NCBI GenBank assembly: GCA_019801415.1 | Contig: JAHVJD010000004.1 | Coordinates: 248,001 to 312,000 of the forward strand | Reading direction: 5' to 3' | DNA from: Nocardioides marinus | Lineage (GTDB): Bacteria > Pseudomonadota > Alphaproteobacteria > Rhodobacterales > Rhodobacteraceae | Length of the DNA: 64,000 nucleotides | Shown: one piece after another, positions 25,636 to 34,160 of the stretch | Layout of the letters: every line of letters starts with the position of its first letter | How positions within the stretch are numbered: position 1 is the stretch's first letter | Made by a program: the position numbers and the translations under genes | The notes under the pieces: model-generated | What the model saw: only the letters and a program-made list of their open reading frames with translations | What the model was told of the DNA's origin: nothing | Database searches by the model: none

Positions 25636-26015
25636 GGCTGACGCACCACCAGTTCCGCGTGGCTCAGGCCCGCTTCCGCCAGCTGTCGCAGGATTCGGGC
25701 AAGGGCGCTGGCTTCCAGCTGCGCATCCGCGCGCAGTTGCACCTTGGCGGCGTCGGCACTGGCGGCGGCCAGCGTGGCCAGGGCCGCGTCGCCCTCGTGT
25801 CCGCCATAGTGCAGCCTGCCGTCGGCGCGGATGAACAGCACCGGCTCGGCCTCCGGCTCGCTTTCCAGTGCCGCGTCGGGCGGGGTGACCTCGAATGGTT
25901 CCGGCTCGGCCAGTCGCGAGGTCATCAGGAAGAAGATCAGCAGCAGGAAGACCACGTTGATCATCGGCACGATGCTTTCGCCGCGCGGTCGGCGGGGTGG
26001 GTCGCTCAGGTCCAT
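25632..26015 (-). CDS. exbD: Biopolymer transport protein ExbD (second copy)
   Basis: 127 residues with one N-terminal membrane helix carrying the conserved Asn/Asp region (SIVPMINVVFLLLIFFLM) and a small periplasmic domain. In ExbD the proton-carrying Asp lies early in this helix; here the position reads PMINVVF, with Asn where the neighbouring ExbD has PMIDVVF. It may therefore be the non-conducting partner of the pair. It overlaps tonB by 4 nt. Confidence 0.88.
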   Translation of the reverse strand: MDLSDPPRRPRGESIVPMINVVFLLLIFFLMTSRLAEPEPFEVTPPDAALESEPEAEPVLFIRADGRLHYGGHEGDAALATLAAASADAAKVQLRADAQLEASALARILRQLAEAGLSHAELVVRQP

Positions 26016-26025
26016 CGGCGCCTCC

Positions 26026-26403
26026 TCATTCCACCAGGACGAAATTGGTCAACCCTGCCTGCCGCAGCAGGGTGGTGACATCGGTGATCCGCTGCAGGTT
26101 GGCCCCGTCGCGGCCGCGCAGGATCAGCATGTCGGCGGGCGATGTCATCAGCGGTGCCAGCGCCTGGGTCAGGTTCTTGTCCGCAACCGGCACGCCGTTC
26201 ACATCCAGGTTGTTCGCGCCAATTCCAATCAGCCGGGGCGGCCCGTCGTAGGAGCCGCCCTGGCCCGCCAGCGGCAACTGCAGCACCGCGTCCGAGCCGA
26301 AGCGTGAAGCCAGCATGAAGAACACGAGGAGCAGAAAGACCACGTCGATCATCGGCGTCAGGCTGGGCTTGCGCCGCCGCCGCGGGGCTTGGGTGAACTG
26401 CAT
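26026..26403 (-). CDS. exbD: Biopolymer transport protein ExbD (first copy)
   Basis: 125 residues starting MQFTQAPRRRRKPSLTPMIDVVFLLLVFFMLA. The helix holds the proton-relay Asp (PMIDVVF) expected in ExbD, followed by a periplasmic domain. ATG 26403 is chosen because the family begins just before this helix. It lies 4 nt after exbB. Two tandem ExbD proteins after one ExbB is seen in some alphaproteobacterial siderophore-uptake loci. Confidence 0.92.
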   Translation of the reverse strand: MQFTQAPRRRRKPSLTPMIDVVFLLLVFFMLASRFGSDAVLQLPLAGQGGSYDGPPRLIGIGANNLDVNGVPVADKNLTQALAPLMTSPADMLILRGRDGANLQRITDVTTLLRQAGLTNFVLVE

Positions 26404-26407
26404 GGGA

Positions 26408-27403
26408 TCACTCGGCCGCCAGCTGCAGGTGCGGCTGTTCCCGGGCGACGAAGATGCGTGTGGCACTGTCCTCGATGTCCTGGCGGATGCGGGCGATCAC
26501 CGCCTCGAACCAGGTCAGCGCCGCGGAGGCGGGAATCGCCACCGCCATGCCCGCAGCGGTGGTCAGCAGCGCCTCCCAGATGCCGCCGGCCAGCAGCGCC
26601 GGGTCCGCCTTGGAACCCGCCGCCTGCAAGGCCTGGAAGGCGGCGATCATGCCCAGAACCGTGCCGAGAAGACCCAGGAGCGGCGCGATGGTGGCGATCA
26701 GCTCCAGCGCGCCAAGGCCGATGCTGGCGCTGGCCAGATGCAGCTTGGCAACGCGGGCGGTTTCCTCGCGGGCGCGGTTTTCGGGCAGGGTCGCGCTGGC
26801 GGTCAGCGCGGCGGCGACAACGCGCGAACGGATGCCGATGCGGCCCTTGACGATGGCTAGCGCGGCCTCGGCATCGCCGCGTTCAAAGGCGGCCACGGCC
26901 TTGCCCGCCTTGCCGCGCGACCAGGCACCGATCAGCGCCAGTCGCCAGATCTTCCACAGGATCAGTGCCAGCGTGATCACCGACAAAGCCGCGATCGCCC
27001 AGATCGAGGGGCCGCCGTCACGCAGGAACTTCAGCGCTTTGGCGGTGGCATTGCTGGCCATTTCCGTCAGCTCGTCCTGCCGCGTCACGGTCGCGGGCGC
27101 TTCGGCGCTGGCTGGCGAAGCCTGCTGCGGCGGCGTTTCCCTGACCGGCGCGGCCTCTTCCGTCGCTGTGGGCGCGGCGGTCTCTGTCGCGGCCTGCGCC
27201 GGTGGGGTTGGGATCAGCGGCGTCGGTGCCGCCGCATCGGCGCCATCGCCGGGCAGCAGCGGTTCGGCCCCCGGTGCTTCGAGTGCGATGAAAGGGACCG
27301 GCGGTGCAGCCGGTGCGCCCTGAGGATCCTGTGCCTCCTGCGCCAGTACCGCCGGGACGCTCATCACAAGGGCGGCGAGGGCTGCGGAAATACGAAGGGT
27401 CAT
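26408..27403 (-). CDS. exbB: ExbB / MotA-TolQ-ExbB proton channel protein
   Basis: 331 residues. A signal peptide ([22 protein letters not shown]) and an Ala/Pro-rich periplasmic segment of about 110 residues precede the MotA/TolQ/ExbB core: a membrane helix near residues 150-170, then IGLGALELIATIAPLLGLLGTVLGMI and GIWEALLTTAAGMAVAIPA. The long N-terminal extension is typical of alphaproteobacterial ExbB. Start ATG 27403 overlaps the upstream gene's stop (ATGA). With the ExbDs it forms the stator that drives TonB. Confidence 0.92.
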   Translation of the reverse strand: MTLRISAALAALVMSVPAVLAQEAQDPQGAPAAPPVPFIALEAPGAEPLLPGDGADAAAPTPLIPTPPAQAATETAAPTATEEAAPVRETPPQQASPASAEAPATVTRQDELTEMASNATAKALKFLRDGGPSIWAIAALSVITLALILWKIWRLALIGAWSRGKAGKAVAAFERGDAEAALAIVKGRIGIRSRVVAAALTASATLPENRAREETARVAKLHLASASIGLGALELIATIAPLLGLLGTVLGMIAAFQALQAAGSKADPALLAGGIWEALLTTAAGMAVAIPASAALTWFEAVIARIRQDIEDSATRIFVAREQPHLQLAAE

Positions 27404-28452
27404 GGCTTGCTCCAATAAGCTGCGATGTAGTGGGTGGCGGGGTCGGCCTGGGCGTCTTTGACCGCCGTCCGCACCGGTTGCGTTTGGGATTTTTCGGCGG
27501 CGAACCACAGGAAGTGGTCGCGGTGTTCCGGCCACGCCGCCAGCGCCAGTTCGGTCAATGCATCGCCCTGACGCCGGTCCAGCCAGCGCAGGGTGATGCC
27601 TGCGGGTGGGGTGAGCGGATAGCCGCAGTCCGCGCCGCCATCGGCCTGCAGCACCGCCGCGCCGCTGGCGTCCGCAGGCAGGCTGTCCAGAATGCGCGCG
27701 ATGGCGGGCAGGGCGGTTTCATCCCCGTACAGCAGTATCTTGCGCGCATCAGGGATGCCGCCGCCGCCGGGTCCGGCAATGGCCAGCCGGTCACCCGGCC
27801 GGGCGCGGTTGGCCCATTCCGTTGCGCGGCCCCCCTCATGCACGAAGATGTCGAACGCCATCTCGCCGCTCTGGTGGCAGATTTTGCGGGTGGTATAGAC
27901 CGGCCGGTGCAGCGCCATCTCTCCCTTGGGCCAGATGGTGGCGCCGTTCTCGCCCAGCCGCGGCCACTCCGGCGTTTCGCAGTCAGAAGGCGGTAGCAGC
28001 AGGCGAAAGTGAATGGCATCGTCCTGAAATCCGGAGAAGTCGTCGCCCTTGATTGTCACCCGCAGAAAGCTGCGCCCCAGCGGTGCGACCGACTGCACGG
28101 TGGTGAAATGCACGTTCGGCGGCACCGCGCCTGCGGCCTCGCCGCCCTGCCAGCGCAGGGTCTCGGCCGCCTGCGGCTGCAGCCCGCGCAGCTGTTCGAC
28201 GAAACTGTCCTGCAGCATCTGCAGCCGGTCGGGCAGGGCAGCGCGCAGCCGTACCTCGCAGCCCTCCGCGCCCGCTTCGGCCTGTAGGCGGCCGAAATCG
28301 CGCACCTCGACAAGGATCCGCTGCGCGCTGTCTTCCAGTATCTCCAGCTCGTACACCTGCGCCTGCTGCCGCATCGTCCCGGCCAGGGCGGCAAAATCCA
28401 GCCCTGCTAGCGTGGCGCGGGTCTCCAGTGTGAACGTCGGGCTGATTGTCAT
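27400..28452 (-). CDS. Siderophore-interacting protein (ferric-siderophore reductase)
   Basis: 350 residues in three parts: an N-terminal DUF2218-like domain (about 1-100), a FAD-binding SIP domain ([50 protein letters not shown]) and a C-terminal NAD(P)H-binding SIP domain ([18 protein letters not shown]). The family uses NAD(P)H and FAD to reduce ferric siderophores in the cytosol. The DUF2218-SIP fusion is common in alphaproteobacteria. It is first of the leftward unit with exbB, two exbD and tonB, so iron release and outer-membrane energisation are co-expressed. Confidence 0.92.
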   Translation of the reverse strand: MTISPTFTLETRATLAGLDFAALAGTMRQQAQVYELEILEDSAQRILVEVRDFGRLQAEAGAEGCEVRLRAALPDRLQMLQDSFVEQLRGLQPQAAETLRWQGGEAAGAVPPNVHFTTVQSVAPLGRSFLRVTIKGDDFSGFQDDAIHFRLLLPPSDCETPEWPRLGENGATIWPKGEMALHRPVYTTRKICHQSGEMAFDIFVHEGGRATEWANRARPGDRLAIAGPGGGGIPDARKILLYGDETALPAIARILDSLPADASGAAVLQADGGADCGYPLTPPAGITLRWLDRRQGDALTELALAAWPEHRDHFLWFAAEKSQTQPVRTAVKDAQADPATHYIAAYWSKP

Positions 28453-28614
28453 TCCGGGCCTTCCCTGCTGCCAGCAAAGCCGCAGGAGCCAAGCGGCGCG
28501 GCGCAGCCGGGGCCGGGTCATCCTGTCAGCTGTTCGATTGTGCGTGGCTGGGCGCGGCGGCGGGACATGCGGGCCGGGGCCGTAGCTGGAAACGCGCCAT
28601 GCGGCGCATCGCTG

Positions 28615-28643
28615 CGCCTAAAATAACCGAGTTCTTTTGTCAA
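28615..28643 (-). promoter_or_regulatory. Possible promoter of the siderophore/TonB unit
   Basis: In the 302-nt space between the siderophore-interacting protein and rimO (28453-28754), the minus strand shows a consensus -35 TTGACA (28643-28638) with a poor -10 (TAGGCG) 17 nt downstream. A short dyad TTCTT...AAGAA (28632-28646) overlaps the -35 and could bind an iron regulator. On the plus strand TATATG near 28742 may serve rimO. I see no gene in this stretch. Confidence 0.3.
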
Positions 28644-28754
28644 GAAACTTGTCGCCAGAGGCCACCCCGCTGCTGCCCCCTGCATGGCTGCCATGCCGCC
28701 GCGGCAGCAATTCTTTCGTTCCCAAAGCCCGCGCCGCGCGCTATATGCGCGCGC

Positions 28755-30173
28755 ATGACCAGTGACGCGCCCAGCAACCCGCCCAGCCTCCGCCCCGACC
28801 TTGCGCCGCAGCCGCAGTTCCGCGAGGCGCCCCGTGACGGCCAGCCGACTCTCGGCATGGTCTCGCTTGGCTGCCCCAAGGCGCTGGTGGACAGCGAGCG
28901 CATCCTGACCCGCCTGCGCGCCGAGGGCTATGGCATCTCGCCCGATTACGCGGGCGCCGACGCGGTGATCGTCAACACCTGCGGTTTCCTGGATTCGGCC
29001 AAGGCCGAAAGCCTCGAGGCGATCGGCGAAGCGCTGAAGGAGAATGGCAAGGTGATCGTCACCGGCTGCCTCGGCGCCGAGCCGGATTATATCCGCGAAC
29101 ATCACCCGCGAATCCACGCCGTCACCGGCCCGCACCAGTATGAGCAGGTGCTGGACGCGGTGCATTCCGCGGTGCCGCCCAGCCCGAACCCCTATGTGGA
29201 TCTGTTGCCTGCGGCGGGGGTGAAGCTGACCCCGCGCCACTTCAGCTATCTGAAGATTTCCGAGGGCTGCAACCACAAGTGCAAGTTCTGCATCATCCCC
29301 GACATGCGCGGCAAGCTGGCCTCGCGCCCGGTCCACGCCGTGCTGCGCGAAGCGGAGAAGCTGGTCGAGGCCGGTGTGCGCGAGCTCCTGGTGATTTCGC
29401 AAGACACCTCGGCCTACGGTCTGGACCGCAAGTATTCATCCCACCCGTGGAAGGGTGAGGAGGTGCGCAGCCATATCCAGGACCTCAGCCGCGAGTTGGG
29501 CAAGCTGGCCCCTGCCGAGGACCTCTGGGTGCGGCTGCACTATGTCTACCCGTATCCGCATGTGCGCGAACTGATCCCGCTGATGGCGGATCCGGACAAT
29601 GCGCTGCTGCCCTATCTGGATATCCCCTTCCAGCACGCCCACCCGGACGTGCTGCGCCGCATGGCACGGCCCGCGGCAGCGGCGAAAACGCTGGACGAGA
29701 TCCGCAACTGGCGCGAGACCTGCCCGGACATCACCCTGCGCTCGACCTTCATCGTCGGCTACCCCGGCGAGACCGAGGCGGAGTTCCAGCATCTCTTGGA
29801 CTGGATGGATGAGGCGCAGCTGGACCGGGTCGGCTGCTTCAAATACGAAAACGTCGACGGCGCGCGCTCCAACGACCTGCCGGACCACGTCCCGGAGGAG
29901 GTGAAGCAGGAGCGCTGGGAGCGCTTCATGGAGAAGGCGCAGGCCATCTCCGAGGCCAAGCTGGCGGCCAAGGTCGGCCAGACTTGCCAGGTGATCGTCG
30001 ATGATATCGACGAGGATGGCATCGCCACCTGCCGCACCAAGGCCGACGCGCCGGAGATCGATGGAAACCTGTTCATCGATGAGAACACCGAGGGGCTGCA
30101 GGTCGGCGATCTGGTCACCGTGACCGTGGACGAGGCCGGCGAATACGACCTCTGGGGTGCCCGCGCCGAGTGA
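28755..30173 (+). CDS. rimO: Ribosomal protein S12 methylthiotransferase
   Basis: 472 residues. An N-terminal UPF0004 domain binds the auxiliary [4Fe-4S] cluster (Cys in SLGCPKA, VNTCGF and VTGCLG), followed by a radical SAM domain with the CNHKCKFC motif and a C-terminal TRAM domain. RimO adds a methylthio group to Asp 88 of ribosomal protein S12. ATG 28755 is chosen as the natural N-terminus; the frame is open far upstream but without family similarity. It is monocistronic, followed by a strong terminator. Confidence 0.96.
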   Translation: MTSDAPSNPPSLRPDLAPQPQFREAPRDGQPTLGMVSLGCPKALVDSERILTRLRAEGYGISPDYAGADAVIVNTCGFLDSAKAESLEAIGEALKENGKVIVTGCLGAEPDYIREHHPRIHAVTGPHQYEQVLDAVHSAVPPSPNPYVDLLPAAGVKLTPRHFSYLKISEGCNHKCKFCIIPDMRGKLASRPVHAVLREAEKLVEAGVRELLVISQDTSAYGLDRKYSSHPWKGEEVRSHIQDLSRELGKLAPAEDLWVRLHYVYPYPHVRELIPLMADPDNALLPYLDIPFQHAHPDVLRRMARPAAAAKTLDEIRNWRETCPDITLRSTFIVGYPGETEAEFQHLLDWMDEAQLDRVGCFKYENVDGARSNDLPDHVPEEVKQERWERFMEKAQAISEAKLAAKVGQTCQVIVDDIDEDGIATCRTKADAPEIDGNLFIDENTEGLQVGDLVTVTVDEAGEYDLWGARAE

Positions 30174-30202
30174 GGCGCAGACGTAACCGCCTGATTTTAT
30201 TG

Positions 30203-30233
30203 AACCGGCCCGCTCAGTGCGGGCCGGTTTTTT
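30203..30233 (+). terminator. Rho-independent terminator of rimO
   Basis: An 11-bp stem AACCGGCCCGC/GCGGGCCGGTT with a TCAGT loop is followed by six T. Confidence 0.95.
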
Positions 30234-30277
30234 CGTCGGACGGTGCCCTTGCAGAAACCACTGGCTTTTTGCGGCGA

Positions 30278-30295
30278 TATAGTTGACACTGTCAA
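30278..30295 (+). promoter_or_regulatory. marR promoter and operator
   Basis: A near-consensus -10 TATAGT (30278-30283) runs directly into a perfect 13-bp palindrome TTGACA-C-TGTCAA (30283-30295), which ends 5 nt before the MarR ATG. The site would cover the transcription start, fitting autorepression by the MarR protein. The short leader has no Shine-Dalgarno, so the mRNA may be nearly leaderless. Confidence 0.55.
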
Positions 30296-30300
30296 TTACC

Positions 30301-30753
30301 ATGACAGATGACCGTTTTCAGCTTCACAACTCCCTGGGCTACCAGATCACCATGCTGGCGCGGGTGATCGAACGCCGGTTCGAACAGCGCATCGCCGACT
30401 ACGGGCTGACCCGCCCGATGTGGTGCGTGCTGCTGGCGGCCGGGCAGGAGGGGCTGCACAGCCCGTCCGAGATCGCCGATTTCATCGGGATCGACCGCAC
30501 CGCCACCTCGCGCACCTTGCGCAAGATGGAGGAGCGCGGCTTCATCACCCGCGGCAGCGGCGATGGGGACGGGCGCTCGATCCATGTCACCCTGCGCGAG
30601 CGTGGCAAGCAGGCATTGGAGGCGGTGCTGCCGATGGCGCAGGAGAACGCCGCGCATTTCGAGGCCAAGCTGACCGAACAGGAGCTGGCGCAGCTGCGCG
30701 CCGCCGCCGCCAAGCTGCTGCGGGACGAGCCGCGCATCGTACCGAAACTCTGA
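30301..30753 (+). CDS. MarR family transcriptional regulator
   Basis: 150 residues. MarR winged helix: LTRPMWCVLLAAGQEGLHSPSEIADFIGIDRTATSRTLRKMEERGFITR, followed by the wing (GDGDGRSIHVTLRERGKQAL) and a C-terminal dimer helix. MarR proteins usually respond to small phenolic or aromatic ligands. The reductive dehalogenase starts 38 nt after its stop on the same strand, so the two are cotranscribed and the regulator is probably the sensor for the halogenated substrate. The start has no Shine-Dalgarno; a palindrome sits just upstream. Confidence 0.92.
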   Translation: MTDDRFQLHNSLGYQITMLARVIERRFEQRIADYGLTRPMWCVLLAAGQEGLHSPSEIADFIGIDRTATSRTLRKMEERGFITRGSGDGDGRSIHVTLRERGKQALEAVLPMAQENAAHFEAKLTEQELAQLRAAAAKLLRDEPRIVPKL

Positions 30754-30791
30754 CCCGCTCCCCCCCAGCGAACGAACCGCAAGGAAGAATC

Positions 30792-33700
30792 ATGGGCAAA
30801 CTGTTTTCCTACCGCAACCGGCCGGTGCATCTGGGCGCCTATCCGATGGAAACTCTGGCGCGGCAGGCTGCCGCTGAGGGGCTGGAGGCGGTCCCGGTGC
30901 GGCCCCAGACCGCCTTCCGCCGCCCCGGGGCGCCGCTGTCGATCGTCAACGCGATGCGCGACTACCAGGCAATGCTGGATGCCACCCGCGAGGGGCTGGT
31001 CAAACGCGAGCGCGCCGAAATCCCAAGCGACCCGCAGGAGCGCAGCGATCATCTGAAGGCCTTTGGCTATTTCTGCGATGCGTCCATCGTCGGCGCCTGC
31101 GCAGTGCCGCCGTCGGCCTGGCTGGACACGCCGCTGGCCAACCCGGACGTGGACGCGCTGGCCGAGGCGCTGCGCAGCAAGCAGACCAAGACCTTTGCCT
31201 CGGGCATCGACGCGGTGATGGCCACCTTGCGCGAAACCATGGATGCGCCGCCCGCCAGCTGCCGTCATCACGGCCATGCGCTGGTGTTCCTCTATGAATT
31301 TCCCCGTGACCCCGAACCGGGCGAAGACGGCACCGACTGGCTGGCGGACGCACAGGACCAGCGCGCCTGCCTGCGCGCGGCGGAAACCGTGGTGACGCTG
31401 GCCAGCTACATCCGTCTGCTCGGCTGGGAGGCCCGCGCCCATACCGGCGCGGCGACCGATGTTCACCTGGCGCAGCTCGCGGTGCAGGCGGGGCTGGCCG
31501 CGTTTGAGGATGGCGAACTGGTGAACCCCTTCCTCGGCCGCCGCTTCGGCATCGCCGCGGTAACCACCACGCTGGAACTGGCCCACGACCTGCCGCTGGT
31601 GCCGGGGCAGACGCCGGGGCTGGGCTATCGCTTTGGTCTCGGCCGCCACGCCAAAAGCGCCGCCACCCGCGACCCTTATGCCAAGCGCCGCTTCAAGGAT
31701 GGCCCGCACCCGTTCGAGACCCTGAAGCGTGTTGACGATCCCACCACCTATATCGACGAGGTGAACGTCGCCCGCGTCCCAAAACGCGCCGACATGTTCG
31801 CCCGCACCCTGTTCGGCGACCTCGGCAAAGGCCCGCAGGAGGCCGCCAAGAACGGCAACTACGTGCGCAAGTCGTCCTCGGCTTTTGCCTTCCGCTTCTC
31901 GCTGGCGGCCTTCGTGCTGCTGCAGGACGGCGAGGTCGCGCCAGAGGTGCATCCCTCCGCCGCCGACTCCGCCCGCAACGCCGCCAATATCAAGGCCACT
32001 GCCTATTTCCTCGGCTGCGATGCGGTGGGCATCTCGCGCTGCCCGGACTGGGCCTATTATTCCCATGACGCGGCAGGCGAAAAGCTGGACCCCTACCACA
32101 AGAACGCCATCAGCATCATCATCGATCAGGGGCACGAGACGATGGATGGTGCGTCGGGCGACGACTGGATCGCCTGCGCGCAATCGATGCGCGCCTATCT
32201 GCGGTTCTCGCTGCTGGGCGGGGTGATCGGCCAGCAGATCCGCAACCTCGGCTATTCCGCCCGCGTGCATTCGGTGATGGACGGCGAGGTGCTGCAGCCG
32301 CCCTTGCTGCTGCTTTCGGGTCTGGGCGAGGTCTCCCGCATCGGCGAGGTGATCCTGAACCCCTTCCTCGGCCCGCGCCTGAAATCCGGCGCGATCACCA
32401 CCAACCTGCCGATGGACCACGACAAGCCGGTGGATTTCGGCCTGCAAAAATTCTGCGAGGCTTGCAATAAATGCGCCCGCGAGTGTCCGTCGGGGGCCAT
32501 CACCGCCGGGCCGAAGCTGATGTTCAACGGCTACGAGATCTGGAAATCCGACAGCCAGAAATGCACCACCTACCGGGTCACCGTCCCCGGCGGCGCCATG
32601 TGCGGGCGCTGCATGAAGACCTGCCCGTGGAACCTCGAAGGCCTGTTCGCCGAGGCCCCGTTCCGCTGGGCGGCAAGGAACGTCCCGGGCAGCGCGCCGC
32701 TATTGGCGAAACTCGACGATGCGCTGGGCAACGGTGAAGTGAACCCCGTCAAGAAATGGTGGTGGGATCTGGAGATGGAGGACGACGGCGCCTACCTGCC
32801 GTCGAAACACCCGGTCAATGCGCGCAAGCTCTCCAAGGACCTGGACCTGAAGTACGAGGATCAGACCCTGGCGGTCTACCCCGCGCCGCTGGCGCCGCCG
32901 CCCTACGCCTGGCCCGCGCCGATGGACCGCGAGGCGGGGATCGCGGCCTATGAGAACATGATAACGGCGGAAGAACACAAACGCCGTCGTGCCGCAGGCC
33001 AGCCGCACGAGCATGTCTATACCGCCGATCAGGGCGACGCGCCGGTGATGCGGGTCAGGCTGTCCAAGGTCGAGCACATGACCGATGCGGTGACCAAATA
33101 TGAATTCTCCATGCCCGACGGATCGCCCCTACCTGCCGCAACGGCCGGCGCCCACATCGACGTGGTCGTCGCGCCGGAATACTTCCGTCAGTACTCGCTG
33201 TCGGGCGACCCTGCCGACACCTCGAAATACCAGATCGCGGTGCTGCGCGAGGACGCGGGGCGCGGCGGCTCGCGCCTGCTGCACCGCATCTTCGAGGAAG
33301 GCCGCATGGTGTTTGTCTCCAAGCCCATCAACCACTTCTCGCTGCACGAGGATGCCGAGAAATCCTACCTGATGGGCGGCGGTATCGGGGTCACCCCGAT
33401 GATCGCCATGGCCCACCGCCTGCACGCGCTGGGGCGCGATTTCGAGTTCCGCTACTCCTGTTCCAAACGGGCCAATGCGGGCTTCCTCGCGGACCTCAGG
33501 CAGGTGCCTTGGGCCGACAAGGTGCATCTGCATTTCTCCGACGAGGGCAGCCGCGTGGATCTGGCAGAGGTGCTGCAATGGGCACCCGGCCGCCATGTCT
33601 ACACCTGCGGGCCGGACGCCTACATGCAGGCGGTTCTGGACACCGCCCGGGCCAACGGCTTCCCGGAGGAAAACCGCCACATGGAATATTTCTCGGTGCC

Positions 33701-33989
33701 GGAACAGCCCGAGTATGAAAACCACGACTTCACCCTGAAGCTTGCGAAAACGGGCCGCGAAATCGTGATCCCCGCCGACAAATCCGCAACCGACGTGCTG
33801 GCCGAGGCGGGCATCCATGTCGATGTAAAATGCTCGGACGGGATCTGCGGGGTGTGCAAATGCGGGCTGCTCTCGGGCGAGGCCGAGCACCGCGATTTCG
33901 TCCTGTCCAACAAGCAGCGCGAGCGTGCCATCATCCTCTGCCAGTCCCGCGCGGCGGAGCCGGGCGGCGTGCTGGAGGTGGATCTCTAA
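30792..33989 (+). CDS. Self-sufficient reductive dehalogenase (cobalamin, 2x4Fe-4S, flavin, 2Fe-2S)
   Basis: 1065 residues. Residues about 90-290 are a degenerate copy, and about 395-550 the main copy, of the cobalamin-binding nitroreductase-like fold of reductive dehalogenases. Two [4Fe-4S] motifs follow: Cys 555, 558, 561, 565 (CX2CX2CX3CP) and Cys 591, 604, 607, 611. The C-terminal 330 residues are a phthalate-dioxygenase-reductase-like module: RQYSLS (799-804), GGGIGVTP (862-869), CGP at 939, and a plant-type [2Fe-2S] with Cys 1014, 1019, 1022 and 1050. This is the layout of catabolic, NAD(P)H-dependent enzymes such as BhbA and NpRdhA, which dehalogenate halophenolic acids. No Tat signal or RdhB anchor is present, so the enzyme should be cytosolic. 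AAGGAAG before ATG 30792 fixes the start, although the frame is open into marR. Confidence 0.93.
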   Translation: MGKLFSYRNRPVHLGAYPMETLARQAAAEGLEAVPVRPQTAFRRPGAPLSIVNAMRDYQAMLDATREGLVKRERAEIPSDPQERSDHLKAFGYFCDASIVGACAVPPSAWLDTPLANPDVDALAEALRSKQTKTFASGIDAVMATLRETMDAPPASCRHHGHALVFLYEFPRDPEPGEDGTDWLADAQDQRACLRAAETVVTLASYIRLLGWEARAHTGAATDVHLAQLAVQAGLAAFEDGELVNPFLGRRFGIAAVTTTLELAHDLPLVPGQTPGLGYRFGLGRHAKSAATRDPYAKRRFKDGPHPFETLKRVDDPTTYIDEVNVARVPKRADMFARTLFGDLGKGPQEAAKNGNYVRKSSSAFAFRFSLAAFVLLQDGEVAPEVHPSAADSARNAANIKATAYFLGCDAVGISRCPDWAYYSHDAAGEKLDPYHKNAISIIIDQGHETMDGASGDDWIACAQSMRAYLRFSLLGGVIGQQIRNLGYSARVHSVMDGEVLQPPLLLLSGLGEVSRIGEVILNPFLGPRLKSGAITTNLPMDHDKPVDFGLQKFCEACNKCARECPSGAITAGPKLMFNGYEIWKSDSQKCTTYRVTVPGGAMCGRCMKTCPWNLEGLFAEAPFRWAARNVPGSAPLLAKLDDALGNGEVNPVKKWWWDLEMEDDGAYLPSKHPVNARKLSKDLDLKYEDQTLAVYPAPLAPPPYAWPAPMDREAGIAAYENMITAEEHKRRRAAGQPHEHVYTADQGDAPVMRVRLSKVEHMTDAVTKYEFSMPDGSPLPAATAGAHIDVVVAPEYFRQYSLSGDPADTSKYQIAVLREDAGRGGSRLLHRIFEEGRMVFVSKPINHFSLHEDAEKSYLMGGGIGVTPMIAMAHRLHALGRDFEFRYSCSKRANAGFLADLRQVPWADKVHLHFSDEGSRVDLAEVLQWAPGRHVYTCGPDAYMQAVLDTARANGFPEENRHMEYFSVPEQPEYENHDFTLKLAKTGREIVIPADKSATDVLAEAGIHVDVKCSDGICGVCKCGLLSGEAEHRDFVLSNKQRERAIILCQSRAAEPGGVLEVDL

Positions 33990-34132
33990 GGGGCTGCCCC
34001 CGGCAGCCAGCGGCGCAGTTTCCCGCACGAGGGAAATAATCAGAATTTGTGCCCGCGCCCGGATCACCTCCGGCGCGGTGCGCGCTCGGGCTTGCCGGGC
34101 GCGGGCAGGGATGCTATGCGCTCCGTCAGTTT

Positions 34133-34147
34133 TGTTATGATATAACA
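34133..34147. promoter_or_regulatory. Zur-like box upstream of COG0523 GTPase
   Basis: A 15-bp dyad TGTTAT-GAT-ATAACA lies 14 nt before the ATG. Perfect 6-bp arms and the AT-rich core match the Zur operator pattern, and COG0523 GTPases are common Zur targets. A near-identical site precedes zinT (39374-39388). Confidence 0.75.
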
Positions 34148-34160
34148 TAAAGGGTCTGGC

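Noticed and set aside
30420-30791. N-terminal extension of the dehalogenase into marR
   Set aside because: The frame is open, but the sequence is an out-of-frame reading of marR; ATG 30792 has a good ribosome site and matches the start of the real protein.
30399-32447. 682-codon frame opposite marR and the dehalogenase
   Set aside because: Antisense shadow with no family similarity.
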